From: Prosopocoilus inquinatus
Taxonomy: Eukaryota > Arthropoda > Insecta > Coleoptera > Lucanidae
DNA length: 64,000 nt
Assembly (NCBI GenBank): GCA_036172665.1
Contig: JAYKNF010000014.1
Span: 1,043,001-1,107,000 of the forward strand
Direction of reading: 5' to 3'
Positions 1 through 9,992 of the stretch are shown in pieces. Below the pieces are notes generated by a model. It saw only the letters and a program-made list of their open reading frames with translations. It ran no database searches and was not told the origin of the DNA. Position 1 is the stretch's first letter; each line of letters begins with the position of its first letter. A program made the translations under genes and the position numbers.

Positions 1-149
1 TCCATCGAAACGCCAAATAACATGATAGATGAGTAAGGATCGATTAGATACATCACAGGAACAACGCTAATGCGTGTTGTTTCGTTTAAAACTATTTCCA
101 GCTTCTGCTGCGTCCGAGAACTTCGTATCTCACGTCAGGGTTACTGGAG
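1..149 (+). repeat. Reference 149-bp satellite monomer
   Basis: This is the first complete unit, used here as the reference phase. The same start motif recurs at 150 and 299, which fixes the period at 149 bp. Landmarks: GATCGATTAGATAC at 39-52; a short dyad ACAAC/GTTGT at 61-65 and 76-80; TTCGTTTAAAAC at 81-92; ACTATTTCC at 91-99; CGTCCGAGAAC at 111-121; CGTATCTCAC at 124-133; TTACTGGAG at 141-149. By eye, 52-100 varies least between monomers, while about 29-34, 50-53, 70-72, 104-124 and 131-137 carry most variants. The period is not a multiple of three, so no long frame survives head-to-tail arrays. I do not recognise this monomer as a named satellite family. Confidence 0.95.
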
Positions 150-1640
150 TCCATCCAAACGTCAAATAACGTAATAGATAAGTAAGGATCGATTAGATAC
201 AGCACAGGAACAACGCTAATACGTGTTGTTTCGTTTAAAATTATTTCCAGCTTCTGCTGCGTCCAAAAACTTTGTATCTCATATCAGAGTTACTGGAGTC
301 CATCCAAACGTCAAATAACATGATAGATGAGTAAGGATCGATTAGATACATCACAGGAACAACGCTAATACGTGTTGTTTCGTTTAAAACTATTTCCAGC
401 TTCTGCTGCGTCCGAGAACTTCGTATCTCACGTCAGGGTTACTGGAGTCCATCCAAACGTCAAATAACATAATAGATAAGTAAGGATCGATTAGATACAG
501 CACAGGAACAACGCTAATGCGTGTTGTTTTGTTTAAAACTATTTCCAGCTCCTGCTGCGTCCAAAAACTTTGTATCTCACATCAGACTTACTGGAGTCCA
601 TCCAAACTTTAAATAACATGTTAGATAAGTAAGGATCGTTTAGATACATCACAGGAACAACGCTAATACGTGTTGCTTCGTTCAAAACTATTTCCAGTTT
701 CTGCTGCGTCCGAGAACTTTGTATCTCACATCAGAGTTACTGGAGTCCGTCCAAACGTCAAATAACATGATAGATGAGTAAGGTTCGTTTAGATACATCA
801 CAGGAATATCGCTAATGCGTGTTGTTTCGTTTAAAACTATTTCCAGCTTCTGCTGCGTCCGAAAACCTCGTATCTCACATCAGAGTTACTGGAGTCCATC
901 GAAACGTCAAATAACATGATAGAAAAGTAAGGATCGATTAGATACATCACAGGAACAACGCTAATACGTGTTGTTTCGTTCAAAACTATTTCCAGCTTCT
1001 GCTGCGTCCAAAAACTTTGTATCTCACATCAAAGTTACTGGAGTCCATCCAAACGCAAAATAACATGATAGATGAGTAATTATCGATTAGATACATCACA
1101 GGAACATCGCTAATGCGTGTTGTTTCGTTTAAAACTATTTCCAGCTTCTGCTGCGTCCGAAAACGTCGTATCTCACATCAGTTACTGGAGCCTATCGAAA
1201 CGTCAAATAACATGATAGATAAGTAAGGATCGATTAGATACAGCACAGGAACAACGCTAAAACGTGTTGTTTCGTTTACAACTATTTCCAGCTCCTGCTG
1301 CGTCCGAAAACTTCGTATCTCACATCAGAGTTACTGGAGTCCATCGAAACGTCAAATAACATGATAGATAAGTAAGTATCGATTAGATACAGCACAGGAA
1401 CAACGCTAATGCGTGTTGTTTCGTTTAAAACTATTTCCAACTCCTGCTGCGTCCAAAAACTTTGTATCTCACATCAGACTTACTGGAGTCCATCCAAACG
1501 TCAAATAACATGTTAGATAAGTAAGGATCGTTTAGATACATCACAGGAGCAACGCTAATACGTGTTGTTTCGTTCAAAATTATTTCCAGCTTCTGCTGCG
1601 TCCGAAATCTTTGTATCTCACATCAGAGCTACTGGAGTCC
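1..1640 (+). repeat. Long-range duplicate of 20660-22299
   Basis: This segment matches 20660-22299 at a constant offset of 20659 bp. Shared rare variants include CTCATATCAGAG near 280 and 20939, a TGTTTTGTTT variant near 523, CCAAACTTTAAAT near 603, and GTAATTATCG near 1075. Matching stops near 1640, where this copy reads GATAAGAAAGG and the other reads GATGAGTAAGG. A shorter stretch of the same variants also appears near 17100-17570, at an offset of 16636. The true left end is outside the window. Confidence 0.8.
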
Positions 1641-4600
1641 ATCCAAACGTCAAATAACATGATAGATAAGAAAGGATCGATTAGATAAAGCACAGGAACA
1701 ACGCTAATACGTGTTGTTTCGTTTAAAACCATTTCCAGCTTCTGCTGCGTCCGAAAACTTCGTATCTCACATCAGAGTTACTGGAGTCCATCGAAACGTC
1801 AAATAACATGATAGATAAGTAAGTATCGATTAGATACAGCACAGGAACAACGCTAATACGTGTTGTTTCGTTTAAAACTATTTCCAGCTCCTGCTGCGTC
1901 CAAAAACTTTGTATCTCACATCAGACTTACTGTAGTCCATCCAAACGTCAAATAACATGTTAGATAAGTAAGGATCGTTTAGATACATCACAGGAACAAC
2001 GCTAATACGTGTTGTTTCGTTCAGAACTATTTCCAGCTTCTGCTGCGTCCGATAACTTTGTATCTCACATCAGAGTTACTGGAGTCCGTCCAAACGTCAA
2101 ATAACATGATAGATGAGTAAGGATCGATTAGATACATTACAGGAACAACGCTAATATGTGTTGTTTCGTTTAAAACTATTTCCAGCTGCTGCTGCGTCCG
2201 AAAACGTCGTATCTCACATCAGAGTTACTGGAGTCCATCGAAATGTCAAATAACATGATAGATAAATAAGGATCGATTAGATACAGCACAGGAACAACGC
2301 TAATGCGTGTTGTTTCGTTTAAAACTATTTCTAGCTTCAGCTGGGTCCGAGAACTTCGTATCGCACATCTAAGTTACTGGAGTCCATCGAAACGAAAATA
2401 ACATGATAGATGAGTAAGGATCGATTAGATACATCACAAGAACAACGCTAATGCGTGTTGTTTCGTTTAAAACTATTTCCAGCTTCCGCTGCGTCCGAGA
2501 ATTTCTTATCTCACATTAGAGTTACTGGAGTCCATCGAAACGTCAAATAACATGTTAGATAAGTAAGGATCGTTTAGATACATCACAGGAACAACGCTAA
2601 TACGTGTTGTTTCGTTCAAAACTATTTCCAGCTTCTGCTGCGTCCGATAACTTTGTATCTCACATCAGAGTTACTGGAGTCTGTCCAAACGTCAAATAAC
2701 ATGATAGATGAGTAAGGATCGATTAGATACATTACAGGAACAACGCTAATATGTGTTGTTTCGTTTAAAACTATTTCCAGCTGCTGCTGCGTCCGAAAAC
2801 GTCGTATCTCACATCAGAGTTACTGGAGTCCATCGAAATGTCAAATAACATGATAGATAAGTAAGGATCGATTAGATACAGCACAGGAACAACGCTAATG
2901 CGTGTTGTTTCATTTAAAACTATTTCTAGCTTCAGCTTTGTCCGAGAACTTCGTATCTCACATCTAAGTTACTGGAGTTCATCGAAACGCCAAATAACAT
3001 GATAGATGAGTAAGGATCGATTAGATACATCACAGGAACAACGCTAATGCGTGTTGTTTCGTTTAAAACTATTGCCAGCTTCTGCTGCGTCCGAAAATTT
3101 CGTATCTCACATTAGAGTTACTGGAGTCCATCGAAACGTCAAATAACATACTAGCTAAGTAAGGATCGATTAGATACATCACAGGAACAACGCTAATGCG
3201 TGTTGTTTCGTTCAAAACTATTTCCAGCTTCTGCTGCGTCCGAAAACGTCGTATCTCACATCAGAGTTACTGGAGCCCATCGAAACGTCAAATAACATGA
3301 TAGATAAGTAAGGATCGATTAGATACATCACAGGAACATCGCTAATGCGTGTTGTTTCGTTTAAAACTATTTCCAGCTTCTGCTGCGTCCGAAAACGTCG
3401 TATCTCACATCAGAGTTACAGGAGCCCATCGAAACGTCAAATAACATGATAGATAAGTAAGGATCGATTAGATACAGCACAGGAACAACGCTAAAACGTG
3501 TTGTTTCGTTTAAAACTATTTCCTGCTTCTGCTGCGTCCGAAAACTTCGTATCTCACATCAGAGTTACTGGAGTCCATCGAAACGTCAAATAACATGATA
3601 GATAAGTAAGTATCGATTAGATACAGCACAGGAACAACGCTAATGCGTGTTGTTTCGTTTAAAACTATTTCCAACTCCTGCTGCGTCCAAAAACTTTGTA
3701 TCTCACATCAGACTTACTGGAGTCCATCCAAACGTCAAATAACATGTTAGATAAGTAAGGATCGTTTAGATACATCACAGGAACAACGCTAATACGTGTT
3801 GTTTCGTTCAAAACTATTTCCAGCTTCTGCTGCGTCCAAAAACTTTGTATCTCACATCAAAGTTACTGGAGTCCATCCAAACGCAAAATAACATGATAGA
3901 TGAGTAATTATCGATTAGATACATCACAGGAACATCGCTAATGCGTGTTGTTTCGTTTAAAACTATTTCCAGCTTCTGCTGCGTCCGAAAACGTCGTATC
4001 TCACATCAGTTACTGGAGCCTATCGAAACGTCAAATAACATGATAGATAAGTAAGGATCGATTAGATACAGCACAGGAACAACGCTAAAACGTGTTGTTT
4101 CGTTTACAACTATTTCCAGCTCCTGCTGCGTCCGAAAACTTCGTATCTCACATCAGAGTTACTGGAGTCCATCGAAACGTCAAATAACATGATAGATAAG
4201 TAAGTATCGATTAGATACAGCACAGGAACAACGCTAATGCGTGTTGTTTCGTTTAAAACTATTTCCAACTCCTGCTGCGTCCAAAAACTTTGTATCTCAC
4301 ATCAGACTTACTGGAGTCCATCCAAACGTCAAATAACATGTTAGATAAGTAAGGATCGTTTAGATACATCACAGGAACAACGCTAATACGTGTTGTTTCG
4401 TTCAAAATTATTTCCAGCTTCTGCTGCGTCCGAAATCTTTGTATCTCACATCAGAGCTACTGGAGTCCATCCAAACGTCAAATAACATGATAGATAAGAA
4501 AGGATCGATTAGATAAAGCACAGGAACAACGCTAATACGTGTTGTTTCGTTTAAAACCATTTCCAGCTTCTGCTGCGTCCGAAAACTTCGTATCTCACAT

Positions 4601-6373
4601 CAGAGTTACTGGAGTCCATCGAAACGTCAAATAACATGATAGATAAGTAAGTATCGATTAGATACAGCACAGGAACAACGCTAATACGTGTTGTTTCGTT
4701 TAAAACTATTTCCAGCTCCTGCTGCGTCCAAAAACTTTGTATCTCACATCAGACTTACTGTAGTCCATCCAAACGTCAAATAACATGTTAGATAAGTAAG
4801 GATCGTTTAGATACATCACAGGAACAACGCTAATACGTGTTGTTTCGTTCAGAACTATTTCCAGCTTCTGCTGCGTCCGATAACTTTGTATCTCACATCA
4901 GAGTTACTGGAGTCCGTCCAAACGTCAAATAACATGATAGATGAGTAAGGATCGATTAGATACATTACAGGAACAACGCTAATATGTGTTGTTTCGTTTA
5001 AAACTATTTCCAGCTGCTGCTGCGTCCGAAAACGTCGTATCTCACATCAGAGTTACTGGAGTCCATCGAAATGTCAAATAACATGATAGATAAATAAGGA
5101 TCGATTAGATACAGCACAGGAACAACGCTAATGCGTGTTGTTTCGTTTAAAACTATTTCTAGCTTCAGCTGGGTCCGAGAACTTCGTATCGCACATCTAA
5201 GTTACTGGAGTCCATCGAAACGAAAATAACATGATAGATGAGTAAGGATCGATTAGATACATCACAAGAACAACGCTAATGCGTGTTGTTTCGTTTAAAA
5301 CTATTTCCAGCTTCCGCTGCGTCCGAGAATTTCTTATCTCACATTAGAGTTACTGGAGTCCATCGAAACGTCAAATAACATGTTAGATAAGTAAGGATCG
5401 TTTAGATACATCACAGGAACAACGCTAATACGTGTTGTTTCGTTCAAAACTATTTCCAGCTTCTGCTGCGTCCGATAACTTTGTATCTCACATCAGAGTT
5501 ACTGGAGTCTGTCCAAACGTCAAATAACATGATAGATGAGTAAGGATCGATTAGATACATTACAGGAACAACGCTAATATGTGTTGTTTCGTTTAAAACT
5601 ATTTCCAGCTGCTGCTGCGTCCGAAAACGTCGTATCTCACATCAGAGTTACTGGAGTCCATCGAAATGTCAAATAACATGATAGATAAGTAAGGATCGAT
5701 TAGATACAGCACAGGAACAACGCTAATGCGTGTTGTTTCATTTAAAACTATTTCTAGCTTCAGCTTTGTCCGAGAACTTCGTATCTCACATCTAAGTTAC
5801 TGGAGTTCATCGAAACGCCAAATAACATGATAGATGAGTAAGGATCGATTAGATACATCACAGGAACAACGCTAATGCGTGTTGTTTCGTTTAAAACTAT
5901 TGCCAGCTTCTGCTGCGTCCGAAAATTTCGTATCTCACATTAGAGTTACTGGAGTCCATCGAAACGTCAAATAACATACTAGCTAAGTAAGGATCGATTA
6001 GATACATCACAGGAACAACGCTAATGCGTGTTGTTTCGTTCAAAACTATTTCCAGCTTCTGCTGCGTCCGAAAACGTCGTATCTCACATCAGAGTTACTG
6101 GAGCCCATCGAAACGTCAAATAACATGATAGATAAGTAAGGATCGATTAGATACATCACAGGAACATCGCTAATGCGTGTTGTTTCGTTTAAAACTATTT
6201 CCAGCTTCTGCTGCGTCCGAAAACGTCGTATCTCACATCAGAGTTACAGGAGCCCATCGAAACGTCAAATAACATGATAGATAAGTAAGGATCGATTAGA
6301 TACAGCACAGGAACAACGCTAAAACGTGTTGTTTCGTTTAAAACTATTTCCTGCTTCTGCTGCGTCCGAAAAC
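935..6373 (+). repeat. Tandem higher-order repeat, 2828-bp period
   Basis: Two consecutive segments match at an offset of 2828 bp, which is 19 monomers minus 3 bp. Copy 1 is about 935-3762; copy 2, partial, is about 3763-6373. A diagnostic GAGTAATTATCG variant lies at 1073 and 3901. The short CATCAGTTAC monomer, the GAAACGAAAATAAC deletion and the ACTAGCTAAG variant recur at the same offset. The match fails left of about 935 (GATAGAAAAG against GTTAGATAAG) and right of 6373 (AAACTTCG against AAACGTCG). The edges are accurate to within a few tens of bases. Confidence 0.85.
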
Positions 6374-8109
6374 GTCGTATCTCACATCAGAGTTACTGGA
6401 GCCCATCGATACGTCAAATAACATGATAGATAAGTAAGGATCGATTAGATACAGCACAGGAACAACGCTAAAACGTGTTGTTTCGTTTAAAACTATTTCC
6501 AGCTTCTGCTGCGTCCGAAAACGTCGTATCTCACATCAGAGTTACTGGAGCCCATCGAAACGTCAAATAACATGATAGATAAGTAAGGATCGATTAGATA
6601 CAGCACAGGAACAACGCTAATACGTGTTGTTTCGTTTAAAACTATTTCCAGCTCCTGCTGCGTCCGAAAATTTCGTATCTCACATTAGAGTTACTGGAGT
6701 CCATCGAAACGTCAAATAACATGATAGATGAGTAAGGATCGATTAGATAAATCACAGGAACAACGCTAATGCGTGTTGTTTCGTTTAAAATTATTTCCAG
6801 CTTCTGCTGCGTCCGAGAACTTCGTATCTCACGTCAGGGTTACTGGAGTCCATCCAAACGTCAAATAACATGATAGATATGTAAGGATCGATTAGATACA
6901 TCACAGGAACAACGCTAATGCGTGTTGTTTCGTTTAAAACTATTTCTAGCTTCAGCTGCGTCCGAGAACTTCGTATCTCACATCTAAGTTACTGGAGTCC
7001 ATCGAAACGTCAAATAACATGATAGATAAGTAAGGATCGATTAGATACAGCACAGGAACAACGCTAATACGTGTTGTTTCGTTTAAAACTATTTCCAGCT
7101 CCTGCTGCGTCCCAAAACTTTGTATCTCACATCAGACTTACTGGAGTCCATCCAAACGTCAAATAACATGTTGGATAAGTAAGGATCGTTTAGATACATC
7201 ACAGGAACAACGCTAATACGTGTTGTTTCGTTCAAAACTATTTCCAGCTTCTACAGCGTCCGAAATCTTTGTATCTCTCATCAGAGTTACTGGAGTCCGT
7301 CCAAACGTCAAATAACATGATAGATGAGTAAGGATCGATTAGATACATCACAGGAACAACGCTAATATGTGTTGTTTCGTTTAAAACTATTTCCAGCTGC
7401 TGCTGCGTCGGAAAATTTCGTATCTCACATCTAAGTTACTGGAGTCCATCGTAACGCCAAATAACATGATAGATGAGTAAGGATCGATTAGATACATCAC
7501 AGGAACAACGCTAATGCGTGTTGTTTCGTTTAAAACTATTTCCAGCTTCTGCTGCGTCCGAAAATTTCGTATCTCATATTAGAGTTACTGGAGTCCATCG
7601 AAACTTCAAATAACATAGTAGCTAAGTAAGGATCGATTAGATACATCACAGGAACAACGCTAATACGTGTTGTTTCGTTCAAAACTATTTCCAGCTTCTG
7701 CTGCGTCCGAAATCTTTGTATCTCTCATCAGAGTTACTGGAGTCCGTCCAAACGTCAAATAACATGATAGATGAGTAAGGATCGATTAGATACATCACAG
7801 GAACAACGCTAATATGTGTTGTTTCGTTTAAAACTATTTCCAGCTGCTGCTGCGTCGGAAAATTTCGTATCTCACATCTAAGTTACTGGAGTCCATCCAA
7901 ACGTCAAATAACATGTTAGATAAGTAAGGATCGTTTAGATACATCACAGGAACAACGCTAATACGTGTTGTTTCGTCGTTGCGTGTCGCGTTGCGTGTCG
8001 CGTTGCGTGTCGCGTTGCGTGTCGCGTTTCGTGTAGCGGTGCGTGTCGCGTGTCGCGTTGGTTGTCGCGCTGCGTGTCGCGTTGCGTGTCATGTAGCGTG
8101 TCGCGTTGC

Positions 8110-8128
8110 GTGTCGCGCCGCGCGACAC
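8110..8128. repeat. Central near-palindrome of GC-rich block 1
   Basis: GTGTCGCGCCGCGCGACAC is a 19-bp near-perfect dyad where the 12-bp unit switches strand. Units to the left read GCGTGTCGC, units to the right read GCGACACGC. The identical sequence is at 44957-44975 in the second block, so it predates their duplication. Confidence 0.85.
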
Positions 8129-8183
8129 GCTGCGCGACACGCTGCGCGACACGCTGCGCGACACTCTGCGCGACAAGTTGCGC

Positions 8184-8351
8184 GGCACGCTGCGCGGCAC
8201 GCTGCGCGGCACGCTGCGCGGCACGCTGCGCGGCACGCTGCGCGGCACGCTGCGCGGCACGCTGCGCGGCACGCTGCGCGGCACGCTGCGCGGCACGCTG
8301 CGCGGCACGCTGCGCGGCACGCTGCGCGGCACGCTGCGCGGCACGCTGCGC
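8184..8351 (+). repeat. Perfect 12-bp tandem run, 14 copies
   Basis: GGCACGCTGCGC repeats 14 times without a change from 8184 to 8351. The equivalent place in the second block (about 45055-45114) has only 5 such units, after one CGCACGCT variant. The difference is the length change expected from replication slippage or unequal exchange in a short-period, GC-rich tandem repeat. Confidence 0.93.
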
Positions 8352-8850
8352 GACACGCAGCGCGGCACGCTGCGCGACACGCAGCGCGACACGCTGCGCG
8401 ACACGCTGCGCGACACGCTGCGCGGCACGCAGTGCGGCACGCTGCGCGGCACGCTGCGCGCCACGCTGCGCGACACGCTGCGCGACACGCTGCGCGACAC
8501 GCTGCGCGGCACGCTGCGCGACACGCTGCGCGGCACGCTGCGCGACACGCAGCGCGACACCCAGCGCGACACGCTGCGCGACACGCTGCGCGACACGCAG
8601 CGCGACACGCTACGCTACACGCAGCGCGACACGCAACGCGACACGCAACGCGACCACAACGCGACCGCAACGCGACACGCAACGCTACATTCAACGCTAC
8701 ACGCAACGCTACACGCAACGCGACACCCGCCAAGACACGCGCCAAGACACGACACGCGCCAAGACACGACACGCGCCAAGACACGCGCCAAGACACGCGC
8801 CAAGACACGCGCCAAGACACGCGCTAAGACACGAGCCAAGACACGAGATA

Positions 8851-9910
8851 TCGTATCTCACATCAGGGTTACTGGAGTCCATCCAAACGTCAAATAACAT
8901 GATAGATGAGTAAGGATCGATTAGATACATCACAGGAACAACGCTAATATGTGTTGTTTCGTTTAAAACTATTTCCAGCTGCTGCTGCGTCCGAAAATTT
9001 CGTATCTCACATTAGAGTTACTGGAGTCCATCGAAACGTCAAATAACATGATAGATAAGTAAGTATCGATTAGATACAGCACAGGAACAACGCTAATACG
9101 TGTTGTTTCGTTTAAAACTATTTCCAGCTTCTGCTGCGTCCAAAAACTTTGTATCTCACATCAGAGTTACTGGAGTCCATCCAAACGTAAAATAACATGA
9201 TAGATGTGTAAGGATCGATTAGATACATCACAGGAACATCGCTAATGTGTGTTGTTTCGTTTAAAACTATTTCCAGCTTCTGCTGCGTCCAAAAACTTTG
9301 TATCTCACATCAGACTTACTGGAGTCCATCCAAACGTCAAATAACATGTTAGATAAGTAAGGATCGTTTAGATACATCACAGGAACAACGCTAATACGTG
9401 TTGTTTCGTTCAAAACTATTTCCAGCTTCTGCTGCGTCCGAAATCTTTGTATTTCTCATCAGAGTTACTGGAGTCCATCCAAACGTCAAATAACATAATA
9501 GATGAGTAAGGATCGATTAGATACATCACAGGAACAACGCTAATACGTGTTGTTTCGTTTAAAACTATTTCCAGCTTCTGCTGCGTCCGAAAACGTCGTA
9601 TCTCACGTCAGAGTTACTGGAGTCCATCGAAACGTCAAATAACATGATAGGTAAGTAAGGATCGGTTAGATACAGCACAGGAACAACGCTAATAAGTGTT
9701 GTTTCGTTTAAAACTATTTCCAGCTTCTGCTGCGTCCGAAATCTTTGTATCTCTCATCAGAGTTACTGGAGTCCATCCGAACGTCAAACAACATAATAGA
9801 TAAATAAGGATCGATTAGATACATCACAGGAACAACGCTAATACGTGTTGTTTCGTTTAAAACTATTTCCAGCTTCTGCTGCGTCCGAGAACTTCGTATC
9901 TCACATCAAA
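8851..9910 (+). repeat. + satellite between GC block 1 and inversion
   Basis: These are seven or so monomers in + orientation. The satellite resumes at TCGTATCTCAC directly after the TA at the block's right edge, i.e. partway through a monomer. The segment matches 45644-46703 monomer for monomer, including GATAGGTAAG with ATCGGTTAG (near 9648) and ATTTCTCATC (near 9451). Both copies are 1060 bp from the block's TA to the next inversion. Confidence 0.9.
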
Positions 9911-9992
9911 GGATCCTTACTCATCTATCATGTTATTTGGCGTTTCGATGGACTCCAGTAACTTTGATGTGAGATACGAAGTTCTCGGACGC
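9881..9992. repeat. Fold-back junction, + to - satellite
   Basis: Orientation changes at 9910/9911. The final 31 bases of + satellite (9881-9911, starting GCGTCCGAGAAC and ending CATCAAAG) are exactly complementary in reverse to 9962-9992, leaving a 50-base asymmetric centre. AAGGATCCTT (9909-9918) is a perfect 10-bp palindrome across the switch. Both arms carry the less common CATCAAAG variant, so the - monomer may have been copied from its own + neighbour. The same junction occurs at 46703/46704. Confidence 0.85.

Larger units (their letters stand above)
1..7976 (+). repeat. 149-bp satellite array, + orientation
   Basis: This is an uninterrupted head-to-tail array of the 149-bp monomer, about 53 units. 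Occasional short units occur: a 3-bp deletion turns CATCAGAGTTAC into CATCAGTTAC near 1177 and 4010, and near 2391 and 5220 the bases between AAACG and AAAATAAC are shortened. The shared deletions in paired positions show that segments, not single monomers, were duplicated. The array continues off the left edge of the window. It ends abruptly at GTTGTTTCGT, where a GC-rich 12-bp repeat begins. Nothing gene-like is visible; short open frames are translations of the monomer. Confidence 0.95.
7977..8848. repeat. GC-rich 12-bp repeat block, copy 1, left-truncated
   Basis: This is an 872-bp block unrelated to the 149-bp satellite, made of 12-bp units of one family (CGTGTCGCGTTG, CGTGTCTTGGCG and CGTGCCGCGCAG, with reverse complements). 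The left part (7977-8109) reads CGTGTCGCGTTG-like. At 8110-8128 lies a near-palindrome, GTGTCGCGCCGCGCGACAC, centred at 8119. To its right the unit runs in reverse complement, first as a CACGCTGCGCGG core, then CAACGCGACACG from about 8625, then GCCAAGACACGC from about 8727. Compared with the copy at 44716-45641, the outer left arm of CGTGTCTTGGCG units is missing. The right end, CCAAGACACGAGA followed by TA, is intact. Long open frames run through it only because 12 is a multiple of three. Confidence 0.9.

Noticed and set aside
80..96. Functional CENP-B box
   Set aside because: The CGGG half is CTAT. Only six of nine key bases fit, so it is kept as a weak lead rather than a feature.
1..7976. 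CRISPR array
   Set aside because: The repeats are contiguous 149-bp units without unique spacers, and no cas genes or bacterial features exist.
8184..8351. Telomeric repeat
   Set aside because: The 12-bp GC-rich unit bears no resemblance to TTAGG or TTAGGG, and the run is internal to a satellite array.
7958..8933. Long overlapping open frames on both strands through GC-rich block 1, encoding arginine-rich repeats
   Set aside because: The 12-bp unit is four codons and its variants rarely make stops, so several frames stay open at once. The predicted peptides are pure low-complexity repeats, run into satellite at their ends, and have no domain.
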